A DNA stretch of 37,178 bases from positions 1 through 37,178 of the forward strand of contig CAJUPG010000009.1 of NCBI GenBank assembly GCA_910588455.1, given 5' to 3'. This document shows positions 8,326 to 16,076 of this stretch, in pieces. Within the stretch, counting starts at the first letter, position 1. Every line of letters begins with the position of its first letter. A program made the translations under genes and the position numbers. The notes below the pieces were generated by a model that had not been told where the DNA came from, made no database searches, and saw only the letters and a list, made by a program, of their open reading frames with translations. The DNA comes from an uncultured Oscillospiraceae bacterium. Its GTDB lineage: Bacteria; Bacillota; Clostridia; Oscillospirales; Oscillospiraceae.

Positions 8326-9128
8326 TAATTGGACGACCAGATAAAATAAGACTGCAAAAACGCAGGAAGCTTGTGGAGACTTACGCCCCAGCAAACCACG
8401 GTCAAAACCAGCATAACGCCAATGGCCGTATTGAGCTGCCAAATTGGAAATTTGAGTTCTGTCGCTTTGTTCAGGCTGAAAATGTAATGAATCAAAAGGT
8501 TGATTGCGTTCAGCAAAACAAACCCAAGCAGAAGAATGACGAGAACCAGCCGGTAAATGCTTACATCGGACATATTTTGCAGCACAGAGGTGGAAAATGT
8601 GAGCCCGGCAACGAATGAGACAATAATTGAGGCAAAAATGCCGAGAATTGTGATATATTCCCGCTGCATACCGTTGAATTCCCGGTACAGCTTATTATAC
8701 AGCGCTTTTTTCGTTTCCTGTATATTTTTCGCGTGTATTTGCGTTGTCTGTTCCACCTGCTGAAACGCCAGATGAAAATGATCCCATAATCGGATTACGA
8801 GGCTTTGAATGGATTCCGGGACAGGTGAGTGGCTCTCCATTGTATACTCCAGGAGCCTGTCCAGGTTTGTAGTTGTGTTTCCCCGGTCCTCTTCCGACAA
8901 ATGATAGACGGAGTTTGTTAATACAGAATATATAATCCGCCCGTTTGAGGCCGGATAAGCCTTGAGAATTTCGATTGTGCTTTGGGGATCATAAGAATCC
9001 GACTGGACGCACAAAGACATACAAACCTCATCCACTATTTTACAGCTCTTGTCGAAGGCCGTTTTGGTGGAACCTCTGGGCTGTGGAATCTCTTTTTGAG
9101 ACTTGATCAGTTGTTTTGGGCTACTCAT
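8325..9128 (-). CDS. Three-TM membrane protein, putative toxin/effector paired with a Panacea protein
   Basis: A 267-residue protein not assigned to any named family with certainty. Residues 1-150 are soluble and end in a helical, coiled-coil-prone stretch (about 117-155: QQVEQTTQIHAKN, then KALYNKLYREF). Three hydrophobic helices follow at about 158-178 (ITILGIFASIIVSFVAG), 191-217 and 232-250. The start at 9128 is chosen because the ATG overlaps the TAG of the upstream Panacea gene by 8 bases (ATGAGTAG), which implies translational coupling. The longer in-frame reading from 9215 would run deep inside that gene. A+T content is far above the neighbouring housekeeping genes. Membrane toxins neutralised by Panacea antitoxins are known; that this is one is inference from gene order and topology. 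Confidence 0.7.
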   Translation of the reverse strand: MSSPKQLIKSQKEIPQPRGSTKTAFDKSCKIVDEVCMSLCVQSDSYDPQSTIEILKAYPASNGRIIYSVLTNSVYHLSEEDRGNTTTNLDRLLEYTMESHSPVPESIQSLVIRLWDHFHLAFQQVEQTTQIHAKNIQETKKALYNKLYREFNGMQREYITILGIFASIIVSFVAGLTFSTSVLQNMSDVSIYRLVLVILLLGFVLLNAINLLIHYIFSLNKATELKFPIWQLNTAIGVMLVLTVVCWGVSLHKLPAFLQSYFIWSSN

Positions 9129-9612
9129 TTGCTTCAAAATACTCCCGTATTGATCGTTTTGAAATTTTGTTGCGCATATGCGGCTCGTAGGCGTCCTGCC
9201 AAGGCTTCTGGTCATGGGTCAACGTGACCAAATCAGAAGCGGAGTAGTCTGCAAATTCGTCCACAACTTCCTCAATTATTTTCCGGTCTTTTTTGGGGAG
9301 GGAATGATCCGAATAGGAATTCTTCTTCACGGACCATATATTTCGGTCGTCTTCGTACTCGTAGTAATCCCGGACCGGCGGAATATGATTTGCTCCATAA
9401 AATTTAAATTCGTGGTACACCTCTGGAACAACCGGGCCGAAATTCCATGCCTCAATGCGCTCCGAAAAACACGGCTTATGGGAATCGGTAAAGGCAAGGT
9501 AGTAGGCCTGCACAAAATACAATAGTTTTTGCAGCTTCAGATTTGAAATATGATAGTCCTTTTTGTTGCTGTAGTTAATGATATATCTGGCGACATCCAA
9601 TGCGGAGTGCAT
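9121..9612 (-). CDS. Panacea-domain (DUF4065, SocA/GepA-like) antitoxin-like protein
   Basis: A 163-residue protein spanning the complete Panacea domain. It shows the three conserved family blocks: SNLKLQKLLYFVQAYYLA at 23-40, IEAWNFGPVVPEVYHEFKFYG at about 53-73, and ASDLVTLTHDQKPWQDAY at about 125-142. Panacea proteins act as the neutralising partner in many toxin-antitoxin pairs and also occur in phages (GepA) and as the SocA proteolysis adaptor. GGAGGTGG lies 6 bases before the ATG, and a good promoter with a perfect palindrome in its spacer precedes it. The next gene encodes a membrane protein and overlaps it by 8 bases. Base composition (about 42% G+C in a counted 60-base line) differs from the flanking genes, which suggests transfer. 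Confidence 0.9.
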   Translation of the reverse strand: MHSALDVARYIINYSNKKDYHISNLKLQKLLYFVQAYYLAFTDSHKPCFSERIEAWNFGPVVPEVYHEFKFYGANHIPPVRDYYEYEDDRNIWSVKKNSYSDHSLPKKDRKIIEEVVDEFADYSASDLVTLTHDQKPWQDAYEPHMRNKISKRSIREYFEANE

Positions 9613-9651
9613 CCTAATCCACCTCCATTCTCTAAATATCTCTACATCTTC

Positions 9652-9681
9652 AGTATAGCATAAAATGTCATTTTAGTGCAA
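9652..9681 (-). promoter_or_regulatory. Promoter with embedded operator for the Panacea cassette
   Basis: On the minus strand: -35 TTGCAC (9676-9681), 18-base spacer, -10 TATACT (9652-9657) with a TGC extension. The spacer holds the perfect palindrome TAAAATG-A-CATTTTA (9661-9675), which is ideally placed for a repressor to block RNA polymerase. It lies only 7-12 bases past the FeoB stop. No terminator separates feoB from it, so read-through is possible. Confidence 0.7.
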
Positions 9682-9687
9682 GGTTTT

Positions 9688-12093
9688 TCACAGCAGCACA
9701 CGTCCAATCTGGAACACCAGAAAGGCAGCAAGGTAGGCGCATCCCATCTGCCAGCCGATGGAAAAGGCGGTCCACTTGGGGCTGTTCATCTCCTTGGCCA
9801 GGGTGGATACTGCCGCCACACAGGGGACATACAGCAGAATGAACGCCAGAAAGGCGAAGGCCGACAGGGGAGTGAAGCCCGCCATGGCCGCGGCCACTTC
9901 GGCGCTGGCGGCGGTGAGGGAGAAGCCGTAGAACATGGACAGAGAGGTAACCACCATTTCCTTGGCAATCAGGCCCGTCAGCAGGGCCACCGCCGCCTGC
10001 CAGTGTCCAAAGCCCAGGGGGGCGAACAGGGGGGCGATCCAGGTGCCGATGGTCCCCAGCATGGACAGGGAGGCGTCCTCCACCATGCGCAGCCGGAAGT
10101 CGAAGCTCTGGAGCAGCCACAGCACCACGGACAAAAACAGGATCAGCGTCCCGGCCTTGACTAAAAACCCCTTCACCTTCTGCCACACGTGCAGCAGCAT
10201 ATTCCCCAAAGAGGGCAGGCGGTAGGGGGGCAGCTCCAGCACAAAGGGGGCGGGTTCTCCGGCGAACAGGGTCCGCTTAAACAGCAGGCCCGACAAAATC
10301 CCCGTGACCATTCCGATCACATACAGCCCAAAGACCACCAGTCCCGCCCAGGGGCCGAAAAAGGCGGCGGCGATCATGCCGTACACCGGCAGCTTGGCGG
10401 AGCAGGACATAAAGGGGATGAGCAGGATGGTCATGCGCCGGTCCTTCTCGTTCTCCATGGTCCGGGCGCCCATAATGGCGGGCACCGAGCACCCAAAGCC
10501 CATGAGCATGGGAATAAAGGCCTTGCCGCTCAGGCCGAAGCGCCGCAGCAGCCGGTCCATAATAAAGGCCGCCCGGGACATATAGCCCGAGTCCTCCAGA
10601 AAGGAGAGAAACAGGAACAGCAGGGCAATCTGGGGCAGAAAGGACAGCACCCCGCCCACCCCGGCAATAATTCCGTCGCAGATCAGGCTGATCAGCACCG
10701 GGGAGACCCCGGCGGCGGCCATAGCGCCGTTCAGCCGCAGGGAGAACCAGTCCAGTCCCGCCGCCACCCCGTCCTGGAGCCAGGAGCCGAAGGGGCCGAA
10801 GGTAATCAAAAACACCGCCAGCATGGCGCACAGAAACAGGGGCAGGGCAAAAATCCGGTGGGTGACCACCTTGTCGATGGCCTCGGTGCGGGTGGTCTCC
10901 CGGCTGGGCCGGCCCCGCTTCAGGCAGGCGGACACCACCCGCTCGATGTACTGATAGCGGCTGTCGGCAATCAGGGTTTCCCGGTCCCCCAGATCGCTGG
11001 ATTCCTCATAGGTTCTGGCGATGTTTTCCGTCCTCCGGGCCGTGTCCGGGGGGAGGTCCAGGGCCTTGGCCACCAGCTCATCCCCCTCCAGCAGCTTGAT
11101 GGAGGCCCAGTGGGCGGGCAGGCCCACGGCGTAGGCCCGGTCATGAATCAGCTCGCCAATCTGGTGGTGGATGTCGTGGGTAAAGCCGTCGTAGAGGTCG
11201 TCGGGCTCCAGGGTGTAGCCCAGATGGATCTGCCGGTGGGCGGTGTGGAGCAGCTGCTCCACGCCCTGGCCGGTTTTGGCGGTGATGGGGATAACCGGCA
11301 CCCCCAGCTCCTTGGACAGCCGGTCCGCGTCGATGTGGTCCCCCCGGCGCTCCACCTCGTCCATGAAGTTGAGGGCCAGCACCGTGGGCCGCTCCAGCTC
11401 CAGCAGCTGGATGGTAAGATACAGATTGCGCTCCAGATTGGTGGCGTCCACAATGTCGATGATGCAGTCGGGGGCATCCCGGATAATAAAATCCCGGGTG
11501 ACGATCTCCTCCATGGAGTAGGGGGACAGGGAATAGATGCCCGGCAGATCCACGATGGTCAGCTCATGGTCGTTGACCCGGGCGGTCCCCTCCTTTTTCT
11601 CCACGGTGACCCCGGGCCAGTTGCCCACGTATTGATTGGAGCCGGTGAGAGCGTTGAAGAGGGTGGTTTTGCCGCAGTTGGGATTGCCCGCCAGGGCCAG
11701 ACGGATGGGGCGGCTGTCGTGGGCGCTGGGGTCGTAGGCCCGGGTGTGGGCGTCCAGCTCGTGGGCGTGGGCCCGGCGCTGGCGCTTCAAAACCTCCGGG
11801 TCGGGGATGTGCTGGGTCCGGGCCCGCCGGGCGGCGCCCCCCGCCCGGTCGGGACGGCCCATCTGAATCTGGGCCGCGTCCGCCCGGCGCAGGGACAGCT
11901 CATAGCCCCGCAGGCTGACCTCCAGAGGGTCCCCCAGGGGGGCGATCTTGGTGACTTTTACCAGAGTGCCGGGGGTGAGGCCCATGTCGGTCAGCCGGTG
12001 CTTCACCGCGCCGGACTGGTTGCCCACCCGCAAAATGGTCCCGCTCTCTCCCGGGGCCAGGTCATACAGCGTTTTTGCTTGTTGTTCGTCCAT
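9688..12093 (-). CDS. feoB: FeoA-FeoB fusion, ferrous iron transporter
   Basis: An 801-residue Fe(II) uptake protein of the inner membrane with an N-terminal FeoA (SH3-like) domain fused to FeoB. FeoA spans about 7-78 (APGESGTILRV, then HRLTDMGLTPGTLVKV). A charged linker follows. The G domain has G1 GNPNCGKT at 136-143, G3 DLPG at 182-185 and G4 NFMD at 242-245. The membrane part contains the two inverted Gate repeats with the Cys-bearing helices MGFGCSVPA and FMSCSAKLPVYG. The start at 12093 is chosen because AGGAGG precedes it and FeoA homology begins there; the longer in-frame reading would run into the divergent promoter region. No Fur box is obvious upstream. Confidence 0.96.
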   Translation of the reverse strand: MDEQQAKTLYDLAPGESGTILRVGNQSGAVKHRLTDMGLTPGTLVKVTKIAPLGDPLEVSLRGYELSLRRADAAQIQMGRPDRAGGAARRARTQHIPDPEVLKRQRRAHAHELDAHTRAYDPSAHDSRPIRLALAGNPNCGKTTLFNALTGSNQYVGNWPGVTVEKKEGTARVNDHELTIVDLPGIYSLSPYSMEEIVTRDFIIRDAPDCIIDIVDATNLERNLYLTIQLLELERPTVLALNFMDEVERRGDHIDADRLSKELGVPVIPITAKTGQGVEQLLHTAHRQIHLGYTLEPDDLYDGFTHDIHHQIGELIHDRAYAVGLPAHWASIKLLEGDELVAKALDLPPDTARRTENIARTYEESSDLGDRETLIADSRYQYIERVVSACLKRGRPSRETTRTEAIDKVVTHRIFALPLFLCAMLAVFLITFGPFGSWLQDGVAAGLDWFSLRLNGAMAAAGVSPVLISLICDGIIAGVGGVLSFLPQIALLFLFLSFLEDSGYMSRAAFIMDRLLRRFGLSGKAFIPMLMGFGCSVPAIMGARTMENEKDRRMTILLIPFMSCSAKLPVYGMIAAAFFGPWAGLVVFGLYVIGMVTGILSGLLFKRTLFAGEPAPFVLELPPYRLPSLGNMLLHVWQKVKGFLVKAGTLILFLSVVLWLLQSFDFRLRMVEDASLSMLGTIGTWIAPLFAPLGFGHWQAAVALLTGLIAKEMVVTSLSMFYGFSLTAASAEVAAAMAGFTPLSAFAFLAFILLYVPCVAAVSTLAKEMNSPKWTAFSIGWQMGCAYLAAFLVFQIGRVLL

Positions 12094-12134
12094 ATAAAGG
12101 GGTTCCTCCTGTGCTTTGCTGTTTCTTAAAAAAT

Positions 12135-12163
12135 ATTGTACCCCTTCTTTCTCCGCTTGTAAA
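12135..12163 (-). promoter_or_regulatory. Promoter of feoB
   Basis: Minus strand -35 TTTACA (12158-12163), 17-base spacer, -10 TACAAT (12135-12140), 41 bases before the feoB start. Its -35 occupies almost the same bases as the -35 of the divergent lipoprotein promoter. Confidence 0.65.
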
Positions 12164-12186
12164 GAGGGCCGGGGGTGTTGTATAAT
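12157..12186 (+). promoter_or_regulatory. Promoter of the small lipoprotein gene
   Basis: Plus strand -35 TTGTAA (12157-12162), 18-base spacer, consensus -10 TATAAT (12181-12186), 31 bases before the ATG at 12218. The -35 shares five bases with the feoB -35, so the two promoters cannot easily be occupied at once. Confidence 0.65.
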
Positions 12187-12217
12187 AAAACAAAACAACA
12201 GGCTTAGGAGGATTGGA

Positions 12218-12772
12218 ATGAAACAGCTGATTTTTCTGTGGGGTCTGCTGATCCTGCTGGCCGGCTGCGCCGGCGCGCCTTCGGAGCCGGAGGTCCCTGA
12301 GATTCAGCCGGTCAATCAGGGTATGGCGTGCGCGGCGGCCAGCCAGATTATGGAGTCCTTTGTGGACGGCCCCACCGCTCCCATCGTATACCCGGAGGAA
12401 TACGGCGGCAGCTACATCGCGGAGGACTTTTATCTGTATATCTGCCTGACGGACAATTCTGCCCAAATGCGGGAAAAATACCGTTCCATTGTAGAGGCGC
12501 CGGAGATCCTGCGCTTTGCGGAGGTGAACTATTCCTTGAACGACCTGCGTGAACTCCAGGATGCGCTGACCGATGAGCGGTGGAGGGAATACGGCTTTAC
12601 GGGGATTGGCGTAGATGAAATCGGAAATCAAGTCAATGTTTGCATTGAGGACCTGAGCAGGGCGGAGGAGCTTCGTCCCTTGATGGTGGATTCCCTCTCC
12701 CCGGAGCTCCGGGCGCGGTTCCCGGAGCCGCCCCTCATATTTGAGGAGATGGGACCGATCATTCTTTGCTAA
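12218..12772 (+). CDS. Small secreted lipoprotein, function unknown
   Basis: A 184-residue protein with a lipoprotein signal: MKQLIFLWGLLILLAGC, with lipobox LAGC and the lipidated Cys at 17. The mature part includes PEEYGGSYIAEDFYLYICLTD at about 67-87, a region that looks like an extracytoplasmic beta/alpha module seen in uncharacterised clostridial lipoproteins; I do not recognise a named domain. The start at 12218 is chosen because AGGAGG (12206-12211) lies 6 bases before it and the signal peptide begins there. The gene is divergent from feoB, with overlapping promoters. A role in iron handling is possible but is suggested only by position. Confidence 0.8.
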   Translation: MKQLIFLWGLLILLAGCAGAPSEPEVPEIQPVNQGMACAAASQIMESFVDGPTAPIVYPEEYGGSYIAEDFYLYICLTDNSAQMREKYRSIVEAPEILRFAEVNYSLNDLRELQDALTDERWREYGFTGIGVDEIGNQVNVCIEDLSRAEELRPLMVDSLSPELRARFPEPPLIFEEMGPIILC

Positions 12773-12794
12773 ATCTCCCCCTCTTTCTTTGCGA

Positions 12795-12823
12795 TTGACA
12801 TTATCCGAACTCTTTACTATAAT
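12795..12823 (+). promoter_or_regulatory. Consensus sigma-A promoter of serC-serA
   Basis: Perfect TTGACA (12795-12800), 17-base spacer and perfect TATAAT (12818-12823), 40 bases before the serC ATG. This is the strongest promoter sequence in the window. The leader is too short for a T-box or riboswitch. Confidence 0.85.
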
Positions 12824-12863
12824 GTAAGGCACGATTTTGAAACCAAAAGGAGCGATTTTAAAT

Positions 12864-13949
12864 ATGAGCGACCAGCGTGTGTATAACTTTGCGGCGGGCC
12901 CCTCCACCATGCCCCTGTCCGTCCTGGAGCGGGCGGGCGCGGAGATCACCAACTACCACGGCAGCGGTATGTCCGTGATGGAGATGAGCCACCGCTCCAA
13001 GGTGTTCGACGACATCCACCAGCAGGCCAAGGTCAAGCTGCGCCGGCTGATGAACGTGCCGGAGGGGTACAGCGTCCTCTTTTTGCAGACCGGCGCCTCC
13101 GGGCAGTTCTCCATGATCCCCCTGAACCTGATGGGGGAGAACGGCAGGGCCGACTACGCCGTCACCGGTAATTTTTCGGAAATTGCCGCGAAAGAGGCCC
13201 GAAAATACGGGACTGTCCAGATTGCCGCCTCCTCGGCGGACAAAAATCACACCTGCATCCCCACCCAGCAGGAGCTGAAGCTGGACCCGTCGGCCCGCTA
13301 CTTCTATTACTGCGCCAACAACACCATCTTCGGCACCGAATGGCAGTACGTTCCGGAGACGGGGGACGTCCCCCTGGTGTGCGATATGTCCTCGGATATT
13401 CTGTCCCGGCCGGTGGACGTGTCCAAATACGGCCTGATTTATGCCGGGGCCCAGAAAAATATGGCTCCCGCCGGGCTGACGGTGGTGATTATCCGGGAGG
13501 ATCTGGCGGGCCATGCGCTGCCCTTCACCCCCCTGATGATGGACTACAAAACCATGATTGACAAGGACTCCATGTACAACACCCCTCCCTGCTGGTGCAT
13601 CTATATGCTGGGGCTGATGCTGGACTGGGTGGAGGAGCAGGGGGGCGCCGCCGGAATGGAGAAGCTGCGCACCGCCCGGTCGGGGATGCTCTACGAGACC
13701 ATCGACCAGTCCCGGCTGTTCACCGCCCCCGCCCTGCCCGGGTCCCGGTCGGGGATGAACGTGTCCTTCCGGACCCAGAGTGAGGAATTGGACGGGAAAT
13801 TCGTCCGGGAGGCGGCTGAGGCGGGCTTCGTGAACCTGAAGGGCCACCGGAAAACCGGCGGAATGCGGGCCTCGGTCTACAACGCCATGCCCGTGGAGGG
13901 CGTGGAAAAGCTGTGCGACTTTATCCGGGCCTTTGACAAAAACAACTGA
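12864..13949 (+). CDS. serC: Phosphoserine aminotransferase SerC
   Basis: A 361-residue PLP-dependent class V aminotransferase that converts 3-phosphohydroxypyruvate and glutamate to phosphoserine in the cytosol, the second step of serine synthesis. N-terminal YNFAAGPSTMP (7-17) and HGSGMSVMEMSHRS are family signatures. The PLP lysine is Lys198 in YAGAQKNMAPAGLT. The length is normal. The ATG at 12864 follows AAGGAG at 12847-12852, and a longer in-frame start at 12837 has no ribosome site. serA follows after 20 bases, so the two form a serine operon. Confidence 0.97.
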   Translation: MSDQRVYNFAAGPSTMPLSVLERAGAEITNYHGSGMSVMEMSHRSKVFDDIHQQAKVKLRRLMNVPEGYSVLFLQTGASGQFSMIPLNLMGENGRADYAVTGNFSEIAAKEARKYGTVQIAASSADKNHTCIPTQQELKLDPSARYFYYCANNTIFGTEWQYVPETGDVPLVCDMSSDILSRPVDVSKYGLIYAGAQKNMAPAGLTVVIIREDLAGHALPFTPLMMDYKTMIDKDSMYNTPPCWCIYMLGLMLDWVEEQGGAAGMEKLRTARSGMLYETIDQSRLFTAPALPGSRSGMNVSFRTQSEELDGKFVREAAEAGFVNLKGHRKTGGMRASVYNAMPVEGVEKLCDFIRAFDKNN

Positions 13950-13969
13950 CTTTTAGAGGGTATTGCATC

Positions 13970-15142
13970 ATGTATCGGATTAAAACGCTCAATAAAATTT
14001 CCAGTGTGGGCCTGAACCAGCTGGACAAGACCCGCTTTCAGGTGGGTCCCGACGTAAAGCTTGAGGACGGCATTCTGGTGCGTTCCGCCCCCATGCACGA
14101 CTATGAATTCCCCGACACCCTCCGGGCCATCGCCCGGGCCGGGGCGGGCACCAACAACATCCCCATCGACCGGTGCAGCGAAAACGGCATTGTGGTGTTC
14201 AACACCCCCGGGGCCAACGCCAACGCGGTGAAGGAGCTGGTGCTGGCCGCTATGCTCATCGCCTCCCGGGACGTGCTGGGGGGCGCGGAGTGGGTCCAGG
14301 AGCAGGTCCACACCCCCGGGGTGGATGTGGCCGCCGCCGTGGAGAAGGGTAAGGCCGCCTTCGCCGGACCGGAGATTTACCGGAAAACCATCGGCGTCAT
14401 CGGTCTGGGGGCCATCGGGGCGCTGGTGTGCAACATTGCCCTGGATATGGGCATGGATGTGTACGGCTTCGACCCGTTTTTGTCTGTGGACGCCGCCCTG
14501 CGGCTGGACCGGCACGTCCATGTGGTCAAGGACGTATCCGAGCTGTACCGGGTATCCGACTACATCACCATCCACATCCCCTACACCAGCAGCACCAAGG
14601 ATTTCATCGCCGCGGAGGCCATCAGCAAGATGAAGGGCGGCGTGCGGGTGCTGAATCTGGCCCGGGGAGGGCTGGTCAACGAGGAGGACATGATCGAGGC
14701 ACTGGAGACCGGCCGGGTGGCCAAGTATGTCACCGACTTCCCCAACGCCCGGATCGCCACTGTCCACAACGTAATCGCCCTGCCCCATCTGGGGGCCTCC
14801 ACTCCGGAGAGTGAGGACAACTGCGCCGTGATGGCCGCCGACCAGCTGCGGGACTACCTGATTAACGGCAACATCCGCAACTCGGTCAACCTGCCCAACG
14901 TGAGTCAGGAGCGCTCCGGCATCGCCCGGATCTGCGTGATTCACCAGAACATCCCCGCTATGCTCACCCGTATTACCACGATTTTGTCTCAGGACAGCAT
15001 CAATGTGGAAAATTTGACCAACAAATCCCGCCAGGAGTACGCCTACACCATGGTGGACGTAAACACCCGCATCACCGACCAGGTGGCCGACGAGCTGCGG
15101 GCCGTCCCCGGGGTGATCCGGGTGCGGGTTTTGAACCACTGA
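13970..15142 (+). CDS. serA: D-3-phosphoglycerate dehydrogenase with ACT domain
   Basis: A 390-residue NAD-dependent 2-hydroxyacid dehydrogenase, the first step of serine synthesis from 3-phosphoglycerate. The nucleotide-binding GLGAIG is at 145-150, the substrate Arg232 in NLARGGLV and the catalytic His273 in LPHLGAST. The Glu that normally pairs with this His is expected just after DFPN (256-259), but the sequence there reads DFPNAR with no Glu at the usual place. A C-terminal ACT domain (about 318-390) should sense serine. The gene lies 20 bases after serC and ends at a strong terminator. Confidence 0.95.
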   Translation: MYRIKTLNKISSVGLNQLDKTRFQVGPDVKLEDGILVRSAPMHDYEFPDTLRAIARAGAGTNNIPIDRCSENGIVVFNTPGANANAVKELVLAAMLIASRDVLGGAEWVQEQVHTPGVDVAAAVEKGKAAFAGPEIYRKTIGVIGLGAIGALVCNIALDMGMDVYGFDPFLSVDAALRLDRHVHVVKDVSELYRVSDYITIHIPYTSSTKDFIAAEAISKMKGGVRVLNLARGGLVNEEDMIEALETGRVAKYVTDFPNARIATVHNVIALPHLGASTPESEDNCAVMAADQLRDYLINGNIRNSVNLPNVSQERSGIARICVIHQNIPAMLTRITTILSQDSINVENLTNKSRQEYAYTMVDVNTRITDQVADELRAVPGVIRVRVLNH

Positions 15143-15150
15143 CCCGCCAA

Positions 15151-15182
15151 AAAAGAGAGCCAGCGTGTGCTGGCTCTCTTTT
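15151..15182 (+). terminator. Terminator of serC-serA
   Basis: A 14-bp stem AAAAGAGAGCCAGC / GCTGGCTCTCTTTT with a GTGT loop, running into TTTTCTCT on the plus strand, 8 bases after the serA stop. Confidence 0.88.
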
Positions 15183-15341
15183 CTCTAGCGCACTGTGCCG
15201 GCCAGGGCGGCTCGCTCGTCCCCCTGCATCACCTCCCAATTTGTTTTTCGGAGGGCCGTCACAAGAGAACATTTATCAGGGGGATTTCACCCAAAAGATG
15301 AAATCCCCCTGATAAATGGAAATTTACTGAAAAACAGTCCG
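15183..15341. other. Gene-free gap between serA terminator and VanZ-like gene
   Basis: About 160 bases without a convincing gene. A 14-codon minus-strand reading frame (ATG at 15228) exists, but the ATG directly abuts the GGGAGGTG and the frame is too short to call. The only clear structure is the perfect stem-loop at 15271-15317. Confidence 0.4.
15271..15317. repeat. Perfect 19-bp inverted repeat (stem-loop)
   Basis: Left arm 15271-15289 (ATTTATCAGGGGGATTTCA) and right arm 15299-15317 are perfectly complementary around a 9-base loop. It starts 24 bases past the VanZ-like stop on the minus strand, so it may be that gene's terminator. No clean T-run follows on either strand (minus: GTTCTCTTG), so it could instead be a small mobile or REP-like element. 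Confidence 0.6.
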
Positions 15342-15866
15342 TTATCTTGTTTTCAAGCGTTCCAAGACCCAGAAAGTGATCGGCTTAAAAATAGCATAAA
15401 GGCCATAGCCCAGCACTACGCCGATCAAATTTGTAATCAGGTCTGTGATGTCCGAGGTGCGGTCGAAGAACGGCTGTAAGAGTTCGATACCCAAGCTCAT
15501 CAAGAAGCAGAAAAACACTGTCACGCCAAGATTGGCTCTTTTGTCCCGGGTCAGAGGAAATAGAAAGCCGAAGGGGAGTGTCATGATAACATTCAAGACC
15601 ACTTGCCTGAAAAAATCTCCTCTTCCCAAAGAAACGTCAATGAACGGCACCAGATTCATAGGCATATAGGGATGATCCAGCATAAATGGGATGGATGCGA
15701 TCATCGGCATCATGGTAAAAAAGAGTACCAACGAGAGATAGGCGTACATGAGCGTGTTGACAAGTAGGACGTCTTTGCCCTGAGGCCTCCACTTCCTAAA
15801 AAAGACGAAAGCATACAGGAGCATCAACGCTGTAAAATCTACTATATATTTTATCAAGTATTTCAT
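15342..15866 (-). CDS. VanZ-like membrane protein
   Basis: A 174-residue protein of the VanZ family with five predicted helices at about 5-24, 34-54, 88-104, 111-131 and 141-163. Family motifs are NLVPF (71-75), LNVIMTLPFGFLFPL (91-105), SLGIELLQ (124-131) and DITDLITNLIG (139-149). VanZ gives low-level teicoplanin resistance in enterococci, but most family members are unlinked to resistance genes and have no known role; none is linked here. ATG 15866 follows GGAAAGAAG by 7 bases; an in-frame GTG at 15884 is the alternative. The gene is lower in G+C than its neighbours (26 of 60 bases in one counted line), converges on serA and has its own promoter. Confidence 0.85.
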   Translation of the reverse strand: MKYLIKYIVDFTALMLLYAFVFFRKWRPQGKDVLLVNTLMYAYLSLVLFFTMMPMIASIPFMLDHPYMPMNLVPFIDVSLGRGDFFRQVVLNVIMTLPFGFLFPLTRDKRANLGVTVFFCFLMSLGIELLQPFFDRTSDITDLITNLIGVVLGYGLYAIFKPITFWVLERLKTR

Positions 15867-15929
15867 TGCGGCACTTCTTTCCACTTACAGCACTATCTGA
15901 ATTTTTGTTTGCCGAATTGGCATGAGCAA

Positions 15930-15958
15930 AGTATACCATCATCGCAGACAGCTTGCAA
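15930..15958 (-). promoter_or_regulatory. Promoter of the VanZ-like gene
   Basis: Minus strand -35 TTGCAA (15953-15958), 17-base spacer, -10 TATACT (15930-15935), about 64 bases before the ATG. Confidence 0.6.
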
Positions 15959-16076
15959 TCCTCTTTTATAGGCGTTGACAGTAGTAGTTACACAATACAT
16001 CTCACTATAATAATTGCGCCGGGGCCCCAAAAGGTTTCAAACGCAGCAACATTTTGTGCATCAGGACTGATAGCCC

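Noticed and set aside
9129..9215. Upstream extension of the three-TM protein to 9215
   Set aside because: The extra 29 residues lie inside the Panacea gene in another frame, and the ATG at 9128 overlaps the Panacea stop as expected for coupled genes.
12094..12198. Longer FeoB start at 12198
   Set aside because: It would cross the divergent promoters and adds residues without FeoA homology; the ATG at 12093 has AGGAGG.
15186..15230. 14-codon minus-strand reading frame after GGGAGGTG
   Set aside because: The ATG directly abuts the ribosome-site-like sequence, the peptide has no features, and no promoter is seen.
15226..15236. ATCACCTCC resembling the 16S rRNA 3' end
   Set aside because: Nine bases only, with no rRNA sequence around it; chance or the complement of a ribosome-site-like sequence.
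15975..16011. TTGACA and TATAAT upstream of gdpP as one promoter
   Set aside because: The spacer is 25 bases, too long for sigma-A; the TTGTTT/TGC-TATAAT pair at 16077-16105 is better.
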